Assembly (NCBI GenBank): GCA_038400315.1
Contig: CP151667.1
Coordinates: 6,397,174-6,461,173, forward strand
Direction of reading: 5' to 3'
From: Isosphaeraceae bacterium EP7
GTDB taxonomy: Bacteria; Planctomycetota; Planctomycetia; Isosphaerales; Isosphaeraceae
DNA: 64,000 nt
Part shown: one piece after another, positions 29,236 through 37,963 of the stretch
Layout of the letters: every line of letters starts with the position of its first letter
How positions within the stretch are numbered: the stretch's first letter is position 1
Made by a program: the position numbers and the translations under genes
The notes under the pieces: generated by a model
Told to the model about the DNA's origin: nothing
What the model saw: only the letters and a program-made list of their open reading frames with translations
The model's database searches: none

Positions 29236-30288
29236 ATGAAAACCGTGCGGATCGGGATCGTCGGCGTCGGCTTCATGGGCATGATCCATTACCTCGCCGC
29301 GCAGAAAGTCCCCGGGGCGAAGGTCGCCGCGATTTGCAGCCGCGACCCCAAGAAGCTGGCCGGCGACTGGACCGGGATCAAGGGGAATTTCGGCCCTGCG
29401 GGGACGCAGATGGATCTGACGGGGATAACAGGGTATTCCGACGTGGCCGAGCTGCTGGCCGACCCCTCGATCGACCTGGTCGACCTCTGTGTGCCGAACG
29501 ACGAGCACGCCGCCCTGACCATCCGGGCGCTTGAGGCGGGCAAGCACGTGCTGGTGGAGAAGCCGATCGCCCTGACAGGGGCCGACGCGGACGCGATGGT
29601 GGCCGCCGCGAAGTCCAGCGGCAAGCTGCTGATGGTCGCCCACGTGCTGCCGTTCTTCCCCGAATTCGCCTATGCGTTCGAGGCCGTGCAGTCGGGCCGA
29701 TACGGCAAGGTGCTGGCCGCCCGGTTCGCCCGGGTCATCAGCAAGCCCGACTGGTCCAGCGGCATTGCCGACTCGGACCGCAGCGGCGGGCCGGCGATCG
29801 ACCTGCACATCCACGACACCCACTTCGTCGGCTTGCTTTTCGGCGTGCCCCGCGCCGTGGCATCGCGCGGGGTGGAGCAGCAGGGGGCGGTAGTCCACCT
29901 CGACACGCACTATCTGTATGACGACTCGAACCTGGCCGTGACGTCGGTCTCGGGCGCGCTGAGCCAGTCCGGGCGCCCCTTCATGCATGGCTATGAGATC
30001 TACTTTGAGAAGGCGACGATCTTCTTCGAGTTCCAGAGCGTCGTCGACGGCGCCAGGGTCTCGCCGCTGACGGTCCTGCACGCCGATGGGACCGCAGAAC
30101 GCCCCGAGCTGGGCTCGGGCGACCCCGTGGATGGATTTGTCGCCGAGATCGGCGTGGCGGTCGAGGCCGTCGCCACGGGCACCCCGGCGCCCAGGCTCGC
30201 CGGCGAGCTGGCCAGGCAGGCGCTGATCCTCTGCCAGGCCGAGGTCGAGAGCGTCAGGCGCGGCGGGGCCCCGGTCGAGGTGGCCTGA
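29236..30288 (+). CDS. Gfo/Idh/MocA family oxidoreductase
   Basis: 350 residues. N-terminal Rossmann domain: RIGIVGVGFMGMIHYLAAQ (GxGxxG-type dinucleotide site), DLVDLCVPNDEHAALTIRAL, and the family hallmark HVLVEKPIAL. The C-terminal alpha/beta domain has AIDLHIHDTHFVGLLFGVP, where the D-x3-H type catalytic residues would lie. These enzymes oxidise or reduce sugars and cyclitols using NAD(P). Planctomycetes carry dozens and the substrate cannot be read here. A strong hairpin follows, so it is probably monocistronic. Confidence 0.92.
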   Translation: MKTVRIGIVGVGFMGMIHYLAAQKVPGAKVAAICSRDPKKLAGDWTGIKGNFGPAGTQMDLTGITGYSDVAELLADPSIDLVDLCVPNDEHAALTIRALEAGKHVLVEKPIALTGADADAMVAAAKSSGKLLMVAHVLPFFPEFAYAFEAVQSGRYGKVLAARFARVISKPDWSSGIADSDRSGGPAIDLHIHDTHFVGLLFGVPRAVASRGVEQQGAVVHLDTHYLYDDSNLAVTSVSGALSQSGRPFMHGYEIYFEKATIFFEFQSVVDGARVSPLTVLHADGTAERPELGSGDPVDGFVAEIGVAVEAVATGTPAPRLAGELARQALILCQAEVESVRRGGAPVEVA

Positions 30289-30300
30289 CTCCCCTCTTTG

Positions 30301-30352
30301 ATGTGTCGATGGCCCCACCCCCGGCCTCCGGGGCGACGGGCCATCGACACAT
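30301..30352 (+). terminator. Hairpin terminator after the Gfo/Idh/MocA gene
   Basis: ATGTGTCGATGGCCC and GGGCCATCGACACAT form a perfect 15-bp stem with a 22-base loop, 12 bases after the stop codon. Confidence 0.65.
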
Positions 30353-30464
30353 GCGACGCGCATTCCGGGAAGCTTCGCTGAAGAGGCCCCCGGCGCCGGG
30401 CCGATACAAAGAAGCGGACAGGAGGTCCAAGGCCGAAGCCGCCCGAGCAGGGAGGAGACCGAAG

Positions 30465-31283
30465 ATGACCATCACGATGTCGGAGATGATCCATCCGACG
30501 GCAGTCATCGGCCATGAGGTCGAACTCGATGACTCGGTCCAGGTCGGACCTTACGCCATCCTGGAAGGGCCCGTTCAGGTCGGCCCCGGATGCGTCGTCG
30601 AAGGGCACGCCTGCCTGAGCGGCCCGCTGGTCATGGGCAGGAACAACCTCGTCGGCCACGGCGCGGTGCTGGGCAAGGCCCCTCAGCACCGGGGCGACCG
30701 TGGCGATTCGTGCAGGCTGGTCATCGGCGACAATAACGCCTTCCGCGAGCACGTCACCGTGCATCGGGGGACCTCCGCCGGGGGGGGCGAGACGTCGATC
30801 GGCGACGATAACCTGATGATGATCGGCTCCCACCTGGGCCACGATGCGCGGATGGGTAACGGCTGCACATTGGTCAACGGGGCGCTGGTGGCCGGCCACG
30901 CCGTTCTCGGCGACGGCTGCATCCTCTCGGGCCACTCGGCGGTGCAGCAACGGGTGAGGATCGGCCGGCTGGCGATGCTCGGCGGGCTCGGCTCCTCGAC
31001 CAAGGACATCCCCCCGTTCGTCCTCCAGCAGGGCTACAACACGGTCAGCGGCCTGAACGTCGTCGGGCTGAGGCGGGCGGGCCTGGCGCACGCCTCGATC
31101 AACGCCTTGCGCGAGGCCTTCAGGATCCTCTACAAGGAAGGCCGGACCCTGACCGCGGCCGCTGATCGCATTGAATCGGACCTCGGTCAATTCGGCGAGG
31201 TCGCCGAGTTCGTCCGGTTCCTCCGCACCTCGACGATCGGCGTCTGCCCCGGCCGCGAGGCGACCCGACTGCGGTCGGTCTGA
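30465..31283 (+). CDS. Acyl-ACP--UDP-N-acetylglucosamine O-acyltransferase-like (LpxA family)
   Basis: 272 residues of left-handed beta-helix hexapeptide repeats: IHPTAVIGHEVELDDSVQVG, GPVQVGPGCVVEGHACLSG, VIGDNNAFREHVTVHRGT. The catalytic-His region is GSHLGHDARMGNGCTLVNG, and the C-terminal helical domain runs from AGLAHASINALREAFRILYK. This matches LpxA, the first step of lipid A synthesis, in length and order. It stands alone rather than with lpxD/fabZ/lpxB, so a lpxA-like acyltransferase for another sugar nucleotide is possible. GGAGGAG ten bases before the ATG at 30465 fixes the start. Confidence 0.87.
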   Translation: MTITMSEMIHPTAVIGHEVELDDSVQVGPYAILEGPVQVGPGCVVEGHACLSGPLVMGRNNLVGHGAVLGKAPQHRGDRGDSCRLVIGDNNAFREHVTVHRGTSAGGGETSIGDDNLMMIGSHLGHDARMGNGCTLVNGALVAGHAVLGDGCILSGHSAVQQRVRIGRLAMLGGLGSSTKDIPPFVLQQGYNTVSGLNVVGLRRAGLAHASINALREAFRILYKEGRTLTAAADRIESDLGQFGEVAEFVRFLRTSTIGVCPGREATRLRSV

Positions 31284-31301
31284 ACCGACCGAGCCGGCCG
31301 A

Positions 31302-31949
31302 TCAGCCCTTCTTTTTCGTCTTCTTGGTCGCCGGAGGCGCGATCTCGCCGAACTCGCGGTCGATGTCGCGCTGCATCTGCACGATCTCGGCATCGGTGAG
31401 CATCGTGGGCTCGGGGGCAAGCTGGCGATGGACCTCGGGGTCGGTGGCCAGGTCGGCGAATTCCTCGAGCCAGTACTCGGCGTCGGCGTGGCTGGGCCCG
31501 TGGTGCTTGGACGCGGCGTCGACGCGGGGGATCAGCCGATCGGCCCGCTCCTTGCGACCGTCCAGCTCGGTCCAGTACTCCTCCGAGGTCACGGAGTGGG
31601 CCTTGCGGCGGGTTGCGGCCGTGCGGATCCGCCGGTCGGTCGAGACGACCGTCAGGGTCTTGGGAGCGTTGTGGCCGAGGATGAGCAGCTCGATCCGCTC
31701 GTCGGCGTCGTCCTCGTCGACGGCGTAGAGGACCGTGATCCCCTTGTGCACCGCCTGGCTGGGAAGCCCGTGCGGGGCCTCGGCGGCGTCGAAGACGACG
31801 GTGGCGGCGTGGGCGTCAACCGGCCCGAGGCGGACGGCCAGCGTGTTTAAAAACCGGGTGCGGGCCTTGCGAAGGCCGTCGGGCCCGAGCTTGCGGTCGA
31901 GCAGCCCGTTGGCGTACATCAGGTTATAGCCGTCGATGAGCGTGCGCAT
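31302..31949 (-). CDS. NYN domain protein (YacP-like predicted RNase)
   Basis: 215 residues. PIN-like NYN fold with the first acidic strand as RTLIDGYNLMY, then ATVVFDAAEAP, DADERIELLILGH and VSTDRRIRTAATRR, which place the conserved acidic residues. YacP/Rae1-type proteins are endonucleases acting on mRNA or rRNA. The C-terminus is Lys-rich (KKTKKKG). It lies 86 bases downstream of pyrC in the same direction, so it may be the last gene of the pyr operon. Start at 31949 matches the family N-terminus. Confidence 0.85.
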   Translation of the reverse strand: MRTLIDGYNLMYANGLLDRKLGPDGLRKARTRFLNTLAVRLGPVDAHAATVVFDAAEAPHGLPSQAVHKGITVLYAVDEDDADERIELLILGHNAPKTLTVVSTDRRIRTAATRRKAHSVTSEEYWTELDGRKERADRLIPRVDAASKHHGPSHADAEYWLEEFADLATDPEVHRQLAPEPTMLTDAEIVQMQRDIDREFGEIAPPATKKTKKKG

Positions 31950-32035
31950 CACGGCCCCGGTCGGTTGGACACTCGCGGAAAATCCGCCCTCATTCCAACC
32001 ATACAAGCCGGGGACCGCGTCGTCCAATCGGACTC

Positions 32036-33358
32036 TCAGGGCGTGGCGGCCTCGCCGGCCTCGTGGACGATGCCGCCCAGGCTGTGGCGAACCTCTCCGG
32101 CGACGATGGCCACGTGGGCCCGGCCCTTCACCTTCCAGCCGCCGTAGGGGGTGTTGCGGCTGCGTGAGAGGAACTTCTCGGGGTCGATGGTCCAGGGGGT
32201 TTCGGTGTCGATGATCGTCACGTCGGCGTCGGCCCCGGGTCGGAACGTCCCCTTGTCGACCAGGCCCAGCAGCTTGGCCGGGGCGACGGTCAGCATCCGG
32301 ATCACGTCGACCCAGGTGAGGTGCCCCGGCTCGATCAGGCCGTGGACGGTGATCGGGATCAGGGTCTCCAGGCCGACGATGCCGAAGGGGGCCTGGTCCA
32401 GCTCGCGCATCTTCTTCTCGGGCGCGTGGGGCGCGTGGTCGGTGGCCAGCAGCTCGATGGTGCCGTCCTTCAGCCCTTCGATGACGGCGGCCACATCGTC
32501 GGCGGTGCGCAGGGGGGGGTTCATCTTGAAGTTGGAGTCGAAGGTCCTGAGCCGCTCGTCGGTGAGGGTGAAGTGGTGCGGGCAGGCCTCGGCGGTCACG
32601 TCGATCCCGCGTTTCTTCCCCTCGCGGACCAGCTCGACGGATCGGGCCGTGGAGATGTGCTGGATGTGCAGGCGGCCGCCGGTGATCTCGGCCAGGCGGA
32701 TATCGCGGGCGACCATGATGTCCTCGGCCGCGGCGGGCATCCCGCCCAGGCCGAGGCGGGTCGACTCGGCCCCCTCGTTCATCACGCCGCCGACGGTCAG
32801 CTCGGGCACCTGGCAGTGCTGCATGATGACCCGGTCAAGCATCTTGGAATAGAGCAAGGCCCGGCGCATCAGCGACGCCGAGGCGACGGGGGCGCCGTCA
32901 TCGGTGAAGGCGACCGCGCCGCCGGCGACGAGTTGGCCCAGTTCGGCAAGCTCGTCCCCCTTGCGTCCCTTGCTGACGGCCCCGACCGGGTAGACATTGG
33001 CCTTGCGCGCCCGCTGGGCTTGTAGTACGACGAACTCGGCGGCGCCCTGGGTGTCGAGCGCCGGGATGGTGTTGGGCATGCAGGCGACGGTCGTCACCCC
33101 GCCGGCCAGGGCCGAGGCCGCGCCGGTGGCGATGGTCTCGTCTTCTTCGTTTCCGGGCTCGCGCAGGTGGACGTGCACGTCGATCAGGCCGGGGCTGACG
33201 ATCATCCCTCGGGCGTCGATGACGACGTCGGCCGTCCCCTGGGCGTAGGCTTCACCGATGCCGAGCACGCGGTCGTCGCCGAGCCAGAGGTCGGCCACCT
33301 CGTCCACGCCCTGGCTCGGATCGATGATCCGACCGCCCTTGATCTGGATGGTGCGCAA
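32036..33358 (-). CDS. pyrC: Dihydroorotase
   Basis: Converts N-carbamoyl-aspartate to dihydroorotate, third step of pyrimidine synthesis. 440 residues, type I (long) class. Zinc site motif GLIDVHVHLREPG at ~residue 60, MPNTIPALD, ligand His region LHIQHISTARS, CPHHFTLTDE, and the catalytic Asp in LLATDHAPHAPEKK. Start MRTIQIKGGRIIDPSQG is typical. It follows pyrB with a 44-base gap, and both lie behind pyrR. Confidence 0.95.
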   Translation of the reverse strand: MRTIQIKGGRIIDPSQGVDEVADLWLGDDRVLGIGEAYAQGTADVVIDARGMIVSPGLIDVHVHLREPGNEEDETIATGAASALAGGVTTVACMPNTIPALDTQGAAEFVVLQAQRARKANVYPVGAVSKGRKGDELAELGQLVAGGAVAFTDDGAPVASASLMRRALLYSKMLDRVIMQHCQVPELTVGGVMNEGAESTRLGLGGMPAAAEDIMVARDIRLAEITGGRLHIQHISTARSVELVREGKKRGIDVTAEACPHHFTLTDERLRTFDSNFKMNPPLRTADDVAAVIEGLKDGTIELLATDHAPHAPEKKMRELDQAPFGIVGLETLIPITVHGLIEPGHLTWVDVIRMLTVAPAKLLGLVDKGTFRPGADADVTIIDTETPWTIDPEKFLSRSRNTPYGGWKVKGRAHVAIVAGEVRHSLGGIVHEAGEAATP

Positions 33359-33402
33359 GTCAGGGAACTCCCAAACGAATCAGTCGGCGAGTCTAAGACG
33401 GG

Positions 33403-34392
33403 TCAGTCGGCCGCGGGCTTCGCATCGGTCTTGCCGCCCAGCAGGTAAAGCACGGCCATGCGCACGGCCAGGCCGTTCTTGACCTGCTCCAGGATGGCCG
33501 AATTCGGGCCGTCGGCCACCTCGGGGGTCAGCTCGACGCCTCGGTTGATCGGGCCTGGGGCGAGGAGCAGCAGGTCGCCGGGGGCCTTGGACACTCGTTC
33601 CTGGTTCATCCCATAGAACCGGGAATACTCGGCCACGGAGGGGAACAGGCCCTGCTGCTGGCGCTCGGACTGGATGCGCAGGACGTTCACCACGTCGAGC
33701 CTGGGGAGGATGTCGTCCAGGCTATAGGCGATCTCGCAGCCGAGCCCTTCGAGGCTGCGGGGGACGAGCGTGGGCGGGCCGCAGAGGATGACCTTGGCGC
33801 CGAGCTTGGTCAGGCCCCAGATGTTGGAACGGGCGACCCGCGAGTGGCTGATGTCGCCGACCAGGCCGACGGTCAGGCCTTCGATGCGGCCCTTGGCCTT
33901 GCGGATCGTGAGCAGGTCGAGCAAGCCCTGCGTGGGATGCTCGTGCGCGCCGTCGCCCGCGTTGATGATGCCGCACTGGACGTGCCTGGCCAGCAGGTGC
34001 GGGGCACCCGGCGAGGAGTGGCGGACGACCAGGACGTCGGCCCCCATGGCCTCGATGTTCTTGGCGGTGTCGATGAACGTCTCGCCCTTGGAGAGGCTGG
34101 AGACGCTGGCGGAGAAGTCCTGCACGTCGGCGGAGAGCCGCTTGGCGGCCAGGCTGAAGCTGGTCCGGGTGCGGGTGGAGTTCTCGAAGAAGAGGTTGAA
34201 GACGATGCGCCCCTGCAGCGCGGGGACCTTCTTGCGGGTCCGGCTGGAGACCTCGCCGAAGCTCTCGGCGGTGTCCAGGATGAAGTGGATCTCCTCACGC
34301 GAGAGGTCTTCCAGGCCGAGCAGGTGCTTGCCGGACCATCCCGAGGCGGGCGGCTTGGGCGGTTCGGCCGAAGTCAGGGCGGCGATGGACAC
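33403..34392 (-). CDS. pyrB: Aspartate carbamoyltransferase, catalytic subunit
   Basis: Joins carbamoyl phosphate and aspartate, the committed step of pyrimidine synthesis. 329 residues. Carbamoyl-phosphate loop [20 protein letters not shown] (~residue 65), [35 protein letters not shown] and the aspartate-site [12 protein letters not shown] are all intact. A Pro-rich N-terminal extension (residues 1-22) precedes the core. Placed between pyrR and pyrC, as in Gram-positive and some planctomycete operons. No pyrI partner is visible. Confidence 0.95.
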   Translation of the reverse strand: MSIAALTSAEPPKPPASGWSGKHLLGLEDLSREEIHFILDTAESFGEVSSRTRKKVPALQGRIVFNLFFENSTRTRTSFSLAAKRLSADVQDFSASVSSLSKGETFIDTAKNIEAMGADVLVVRHSSPGAPHLLARHVQCGIINAGDGAHEHPTQGLLDLLTIRKAKGRIEGLTVGLVGDISHSRVARSNIWGLTKLGAKVILCGPPTLVPRSLEGLGCEIAYSLDDILPRLDVVNVLRIQSERQQQGLFPSVAEYSRFYGMNQERVSKAPGDLLLLAPGPINRGVELTPEVADGPNSAILEQVKNGLAVRMAVLYLLGGKTDAKPAAD

Positions 34393-34443
34393 CTCGGGCG
34401 CTCCGGGAGAAGGGTGAAACGTGCAAGGGGGAGCGATGACGAG

Positions 34444-35007
34444 TCAGGCCCGCACTTCGCCGGCCTTCGGGGCCGAGATGCGGACGACCTCCTCGACGGC
34501 GTCGACCGGCGCGATCCTGACATGAACTCGGGCGCCAGGCGCGGCGACGACGACCAGGCCGACCGCGTCGGGCTGGATGGGCAGCTCGCGCCCGCCCCGG
34601 TCCACGGCGATGGCCAGCCGGATGCAGGCGGGCCTGCCCAGGTCGCAGATGGCGTTGAGCGCCGCCCGGACGGTCCGGCCGGTGTGCAGCACGTCGTCGA
34701 CCAGGATGACCTCGACGCCGTCGACCGCGAAGGGGATGTCGGTCCCCTGCAGGACCGGCCAGCGGCGGGCACGTTCCATGTCGTCGCGATAGAGCGTGAT
34801 GTCGAGCGCCCCGACGGGAACGGCGTCCCCCGTCTCGCGCCTCAGCTGGATCGCGATGCGTTCGGCAAGCGGGACGCCGCGGCTGCGGACGCCGACCAGC
34901 GCGAGCGGGACCCCCGCGGTTCGGCCGTCGAGGATCTGCCCCGCGAGGCGGATGATCAGGGCGTCCAGCCCCAGGGCGTCGCAGAGGCGTTGCTCGGGCC
35001 CGGACAT
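34444..35007 (-). CDS. pyrR: Bifunctional pyr operon regulator / uracil phosphoribosyltransferase
   Basis: 187 residues. PRPP-binding loop EVILVDDVLHTGRTVRAALN (~residue 95-115), and ALVGVRSRGVPLAERIAIQL near the N-terminus. PyrR binds UMP/UTP and attenuates pyr mRNA; it also has weak UPRTase activity. ATG at 35007 is chosen (TTGGAG upstream); the longer ORF is rejected because it runs through the promoter region. First gene of pyrR-pyrB-pyrC, so probably autoregulatory. Confidence 0.93.
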   Translation of the reverse strand: MSGPEQRLCDALGLDALIIRLAGQILDGRTAGVPLALVGVRSRGVPLAERIAIQLRRETGDAVPVGALDITLYRDDMERARRWPVLQGTDIPFAVDGVEVILVDDVLHTGRTVRAALNAICDLGRPACIRLAIAVDRGGRELPIQPDAVGLVVVAAPGARVHVRIAPVDAVEEVVRISAPKAGEVRA

Positions 35008-35075
35008 CGTCGACTCCAAGGGATCGGTCCCCGGCCGTTGCGGCCGGCGCGCGGGCCTCGTCTGCGGCCGGCCGG

Positions 35076-35104
35076 ATCGTAGCAGCCAGCCAATCGGCCC
35101 GCAA
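35076..35104 (-). promoter_or_regulatory. Probable promoter of the pyr operon
   Basis: On the minus strand, TTGCGG (35104-35099), 17-base spacer, TACGAT (35081-35076). The ~65-base leader that follows contains CCGGCCG-caa-CGGCCGG and a competing GGCCGGC/GCCGGCC pairing, compatible with attenuation by PyrR. The rest of the 313-base gap to the plus-strand gene at 35321 shows no other feature. Confidence 0.4.
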
Positions 35105-35320
35105 GCGTCCGCGGCAGGCAGGCAGGCGTCCCCGAGGCAATACGGACCGGATTTTCGCCGGTTTTCCTCAAGTTTTCGGATCCGGAATGTGGCGCGCGCC
35201 GTCCCATGCCGGCTCCGGTTTGCTGAGTGTCCGCGACCTGGCCCGCCGCCCGAGACCGGAGCGTCATCGACCCCGGCGCGGCCCATCGGCCCGATCCGTC
35301 TCCTCAAATTCAGGATGAAA

Positions 35321-36730
35321 ATGATGAACACTCGCTTTTCCGACGCAATCCGCGGCCTTTCCACCGACCTCGACGCCCGCGCCAAGCGAGACGCACGCCG
35401 CGGCAAGCCGGCTTGCGAGTCGCTCGAAGGACGCGTCGTGCTCTCGACCATGGGCGCCGGGATGGGCGGCTGGGATTCGCAGGGGGCCGACCGATTCGCT
35501 CAGGTTGACCTCCAGGCGACGAGCGGCATTGCCATGGAAGGCGGCGGCCCGCAAGACGGCGGGCAAGAGATCCAGCGGGCCAGCTTCCACAGCGGCCCCG
35601 GGGGCCAGGGCTTCCGCCAAGGCGGGTTCCAGCAAGGTTTCGAAACCGGATCGAGCGGCCAGTTCGGCAACGGATCGGTGGCCATGTTCGGTGGTCAGGG
35701 CGGGATCGGCTCGGGCGTCACGGCGGTCGGCAGCGTGGGCAACTTCGGGATGGGGATGCCGACCGGCTCACCTTCGAGCCTGATCGGTAGCCTCGCCGAC
35801 CTGGGCATCCTCGGCGACAGCTTCGGCAGCGGAGGCGGTGGTGAGATCGGCGTGGCACCCGGCGGCCCGCACATGATGACCGGAGTCCCGCCGGCGGATT
35901 CCCTCACGATCAACGCAACGGCCATCGACGCGACGGCGACAACGGACGCCACCGCGGCGAAGACCAAGCTCGACACCGACCTGACGGCGCTCCAGACCGA
36001 CATCCAGGCGATCGCCGCCAAGTCGGGCGTCACCGTGGCCGACCTCACCACGCTGGCCGCCGATGAGAAAGCCCTAGCCATGGCCGGCTCCCGGCCCGAC
36101 GCCACGGCCTTGAAGACGGCCGTCACCGAACTGGCCACCGCCGTCGCCACCGGGGCCGACACCGCCCAGGCGAAGACCGACTTCAACGCGGCTTACGCCA
36201 AATCAGGGGTCTCGCAGACCGTGCTCGACCAGGCCTTCGCCGACCTGTCGAAGACGATCACGAACAGCAAGATCACCGCCGACGACCTGACCAGGATCGC
36301 CGCCGATCGCGCCGCCATCGAGGCCGACCTCACCGCCCTGAAGCCCGTCAAGCCCACCGAAACCACGACGACCCACGCCGCTACTCCGACGACCATCACC
36401 GCCGCTGCGGTCGCGGAGACCACGACCATCGAAGCGGCCACGACGACCGAAGCCGGCACGACCACCGCCGTGGCCGCGGCGACCGAAGCCGCGCCCGCGA
36501 CGACCCTGACGCCGGCCGATGTGGCCACGACCAACGCGGCCCCGACCGACGCGCCGAGGACCTCGACCGCCTTCGGACGCCGGTTCGGCCAGCGTAAACT
36601 GGCCTCACGCGGCTTCGGCGGCGGCCAGAACTCGGGCCAGGCCACGATGCTGACGCAGGCCATCACTCAGCAAACCCAGGGCGGGATGCAGTCCCTCGGC
36701 CGATTCCGCGGGTTCAGCCGCCAGCGTTGA
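35321..36730 (+). CDS. LEPR-type secreted hypothetical, Ala/Thr-rich
   Basis: 469 residues. Near the N-terminus lies KPACESLEGRVVLST, a version of the planctomycete LExR-x-LL signal placed about 30 residues in. Residues ~45-170 are Gly/Gln/Phe-rich and low complexity (GGQGFRQGGFQQGFE). Residues ~190-330 form a helical Ala/Asp/Thr-rich domain, and ~340-410 is a Thr/Ala-rich linker. The end is Gly/Arg/Gln-rich (QSLGRFRGFSRQR). No enzyme motif. AGGA seven bases before 35321 supports that start among three nearby ATGs. Secretion is inferred from the N-terminal motif. Confidence 0.7.
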   Translation: MMNTRFSDAIRGLSTDLDARAKRDARRGKPACESLEGRVVLSTMGAGMGGWDSQGADRFAQVDLQATSGIAMEGGGPQDGGQEIQRASFHSGPGGQGFRQGGFQQGFETGSSGQFGNGSVAMFGGQGGIGSGVTAVGSVGNFGMGMPTGSPSSLIGSLADLGILGDSFGSGGGGEIGVAPGGPHMMTGVPPADSLTINATAIDATATTDATAAKTKLDTDLTALQTDIQAIAAKSGVTVADLTTLAADEKALAMAGSRPDATALKTAVTELATAVATGADTAQAKTDFNAAYAKSGVSQTVLDQAFADLSKTITNSKITADDLTRIAADRAAIEADLTALKPVKPTETTTTHAATPTTITAAAVAETTTIEAATTTEAGTTTAVAAATEAAPATTLTPADVATTNAAPTDAPRTSTAFGRRFGQRKLASRGFGGGQNSGQATMLTQAITQQTQGGMQSLGRFRGFSRQR

Positions 36731-36801
36731 TGGACGCACCACGGACGCGTGTCTCGGGGGACGGGTTGGTCCGATCCGCTCCCCGGACCCGCCGAGTTCC
36801 G

Positions 36802-36838
36802 CGGCCCGGGGTTGTCCGTCTCCTGCAACCCCGGGCCG
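36802..36838 (+). terminator. Hairpin terminator after the LEPR-type gene
   Basis: CGGCCCGGGGTTG pairs with CAACCCCGGGCCG (13 bp) around an 11-base loop, 72 bases after the stop. Confidence 0.6.
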
Positions 36839-36879
36839 TCGTGGAGGACACCTGGCGACCCGACCGACCTTCGACGCGT

Positions 36880-36915
36880 GGGCCCGCCGAGCTGACCGGC
36901 GGGCCCTTCCCTTTG
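36880..36915 (+). terminator. Second hairpin with T-rich tail
   Basis: GGGCCCGCCG / CGGCGGGCCC (10 bp, 7-base loop) followed by TTCCCTTT. With the hairpin at 36802 it insulates ispH from the upstream gene. Confidence 0.55.
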
Positions 36916-36985
36916 CGCGAAGGTCGATTGCGCTTAGAATCGGGATGGATCTAGGATTGAAGACGTGGCCGGAGCCGACCCCTCG

Positions 36986-37948
36986 ATGAAGGTTTACCTG
37001 GCGAATCCCCGCGGCTTCTGCGCGGGCGTGAACATGGCGATCGAGAGCCTCGACCGGGCGCTCGACTTCTTCGGGTCGCCGGTCTACGTCTATCACGAGA
37101 TCGTCCACAACAAATATGTCGTGGAGCGGGCCAAGCGCCGGGGGGCCGTGTTCGTCGAGAGTATCGACGAGGTCCCCGAAGGCTCCCCCCTGCTCTACAG
37201 CGCCCACGGCGTCTCGCCGCAAATCCGCGAGGAGGCCCGCGCCCGCAACCTGCGGGCGATCGACGCCACCTGCCCGCTGGTCACTAAGGTGCACCTGGAG
37301 GCGATCAAGTACGCCCGCGAGGGGTACACGATCATCCTCATTGGCCACGAGGGGCACGACGAGGTCATCGGCACCATGGGCGAGGCCCCCGACCGGATGA
37401 TCCTGGTCGAGACCGCCGAGGACGTCGAGAAGCTCGACCTGCCCGATGACGCCAAGGTTGCCTATCTCACCCAGACGACCCTGAGCGTAGACGACGCCAA
37501 TGTCGTGATCGGGGCCTTGCGGCGGCGGTTCAAGTCGATCGCCAATCCGCCCAAGGATGACATCTGCTACGCGACCCAGAACCGCCAGGAGGCGGTGCAC
37601 GAACTGGCCAAGCGGGCCGACCTGGTGCTCGTCCTGGGCAGCCAGAACAGCTCGAACAGCAAGCGCCTGGCCGAGATCGCCAACTCGCTGGGACCGCGTG
37701 CCCACCTGATCGACGGGGTCTCGGAGATCCAGGCCGAGTGGCTCGACGGCGTCGAGACCGTCCTGATCACGGCCGGCGCAAGCGCCCCCGAGGACGTGGT
37801 GCAGGAGTGCGTCGAATTCCTCGAGGCCCGCTACGGCGCCACGATCCACGAGGAGACGATCCGCGAGGAGGACGTCCATTTCCCCCTGCCCAAAACGCTC
37901 AGGGAACTACTCCCCGCATCGGCCATCGCCGGCCCACGCATGGCCTGA
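36986..37948 (+). CDS. ispH: 4-hydroxy-3-methylbut-2-enyl diphosphate reductase
   Basis: Last enzyme of the MEP isoprenoid pathway; a [4Fe-4S] protein forming IPP and DMAPP. 320 residues. Cluster cysteines are in NPRGFCAGVNMAIE (~12), DATCPLVTKVH (~96) and DDICYATQNRQ (~195). Also present are YHEIVHNKYVV, SAHGVSP, the catalytic GHEGHDEVIGTMGE and the C-terminal VLITAGASAPEDVVQ. ATG at 36986 matches the usual MKVYLANPRGFC start; an in-frame GTG at 36965 is an alternative. Confidence 0.96.
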   Translation: MKVYLANPRGFCAGVNMAIESLDRALDFFGSPVYVYHEIVHNKYVVERAKRRGAVFVESIDEVPEGSPLLYSAHGVSPQIREEARARNLRAIDATCPLVTKVHLEAIKYAREGYTIILIGHEGHDEVIGTMGEAPDRMILVETAEDVEKLDLPDDAKVAYLTQTTLSVDDANVVIGALRRRFKSIANPPKDDICYATQNRQEAVHELAKRADLVLVLGSQNSSNSKRLAEIANSLGPRAHLIDGVSEIQAEWLDGVETVLITAGASAPEDVVQECVEFLEARYGATIHEETIREEDVHFPLPKTLRELLPASAIAGPRMA

Positions 37949-37963
37949 ACCCGATTCGTATCG

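Noticed and set aside
34444-35451. 335-residue version of pyrR
   Set aside because: The extra N-terminus would cover the promoter and leader. The family start MSGPEQRL at 35007 has its own ribosome-binding site.
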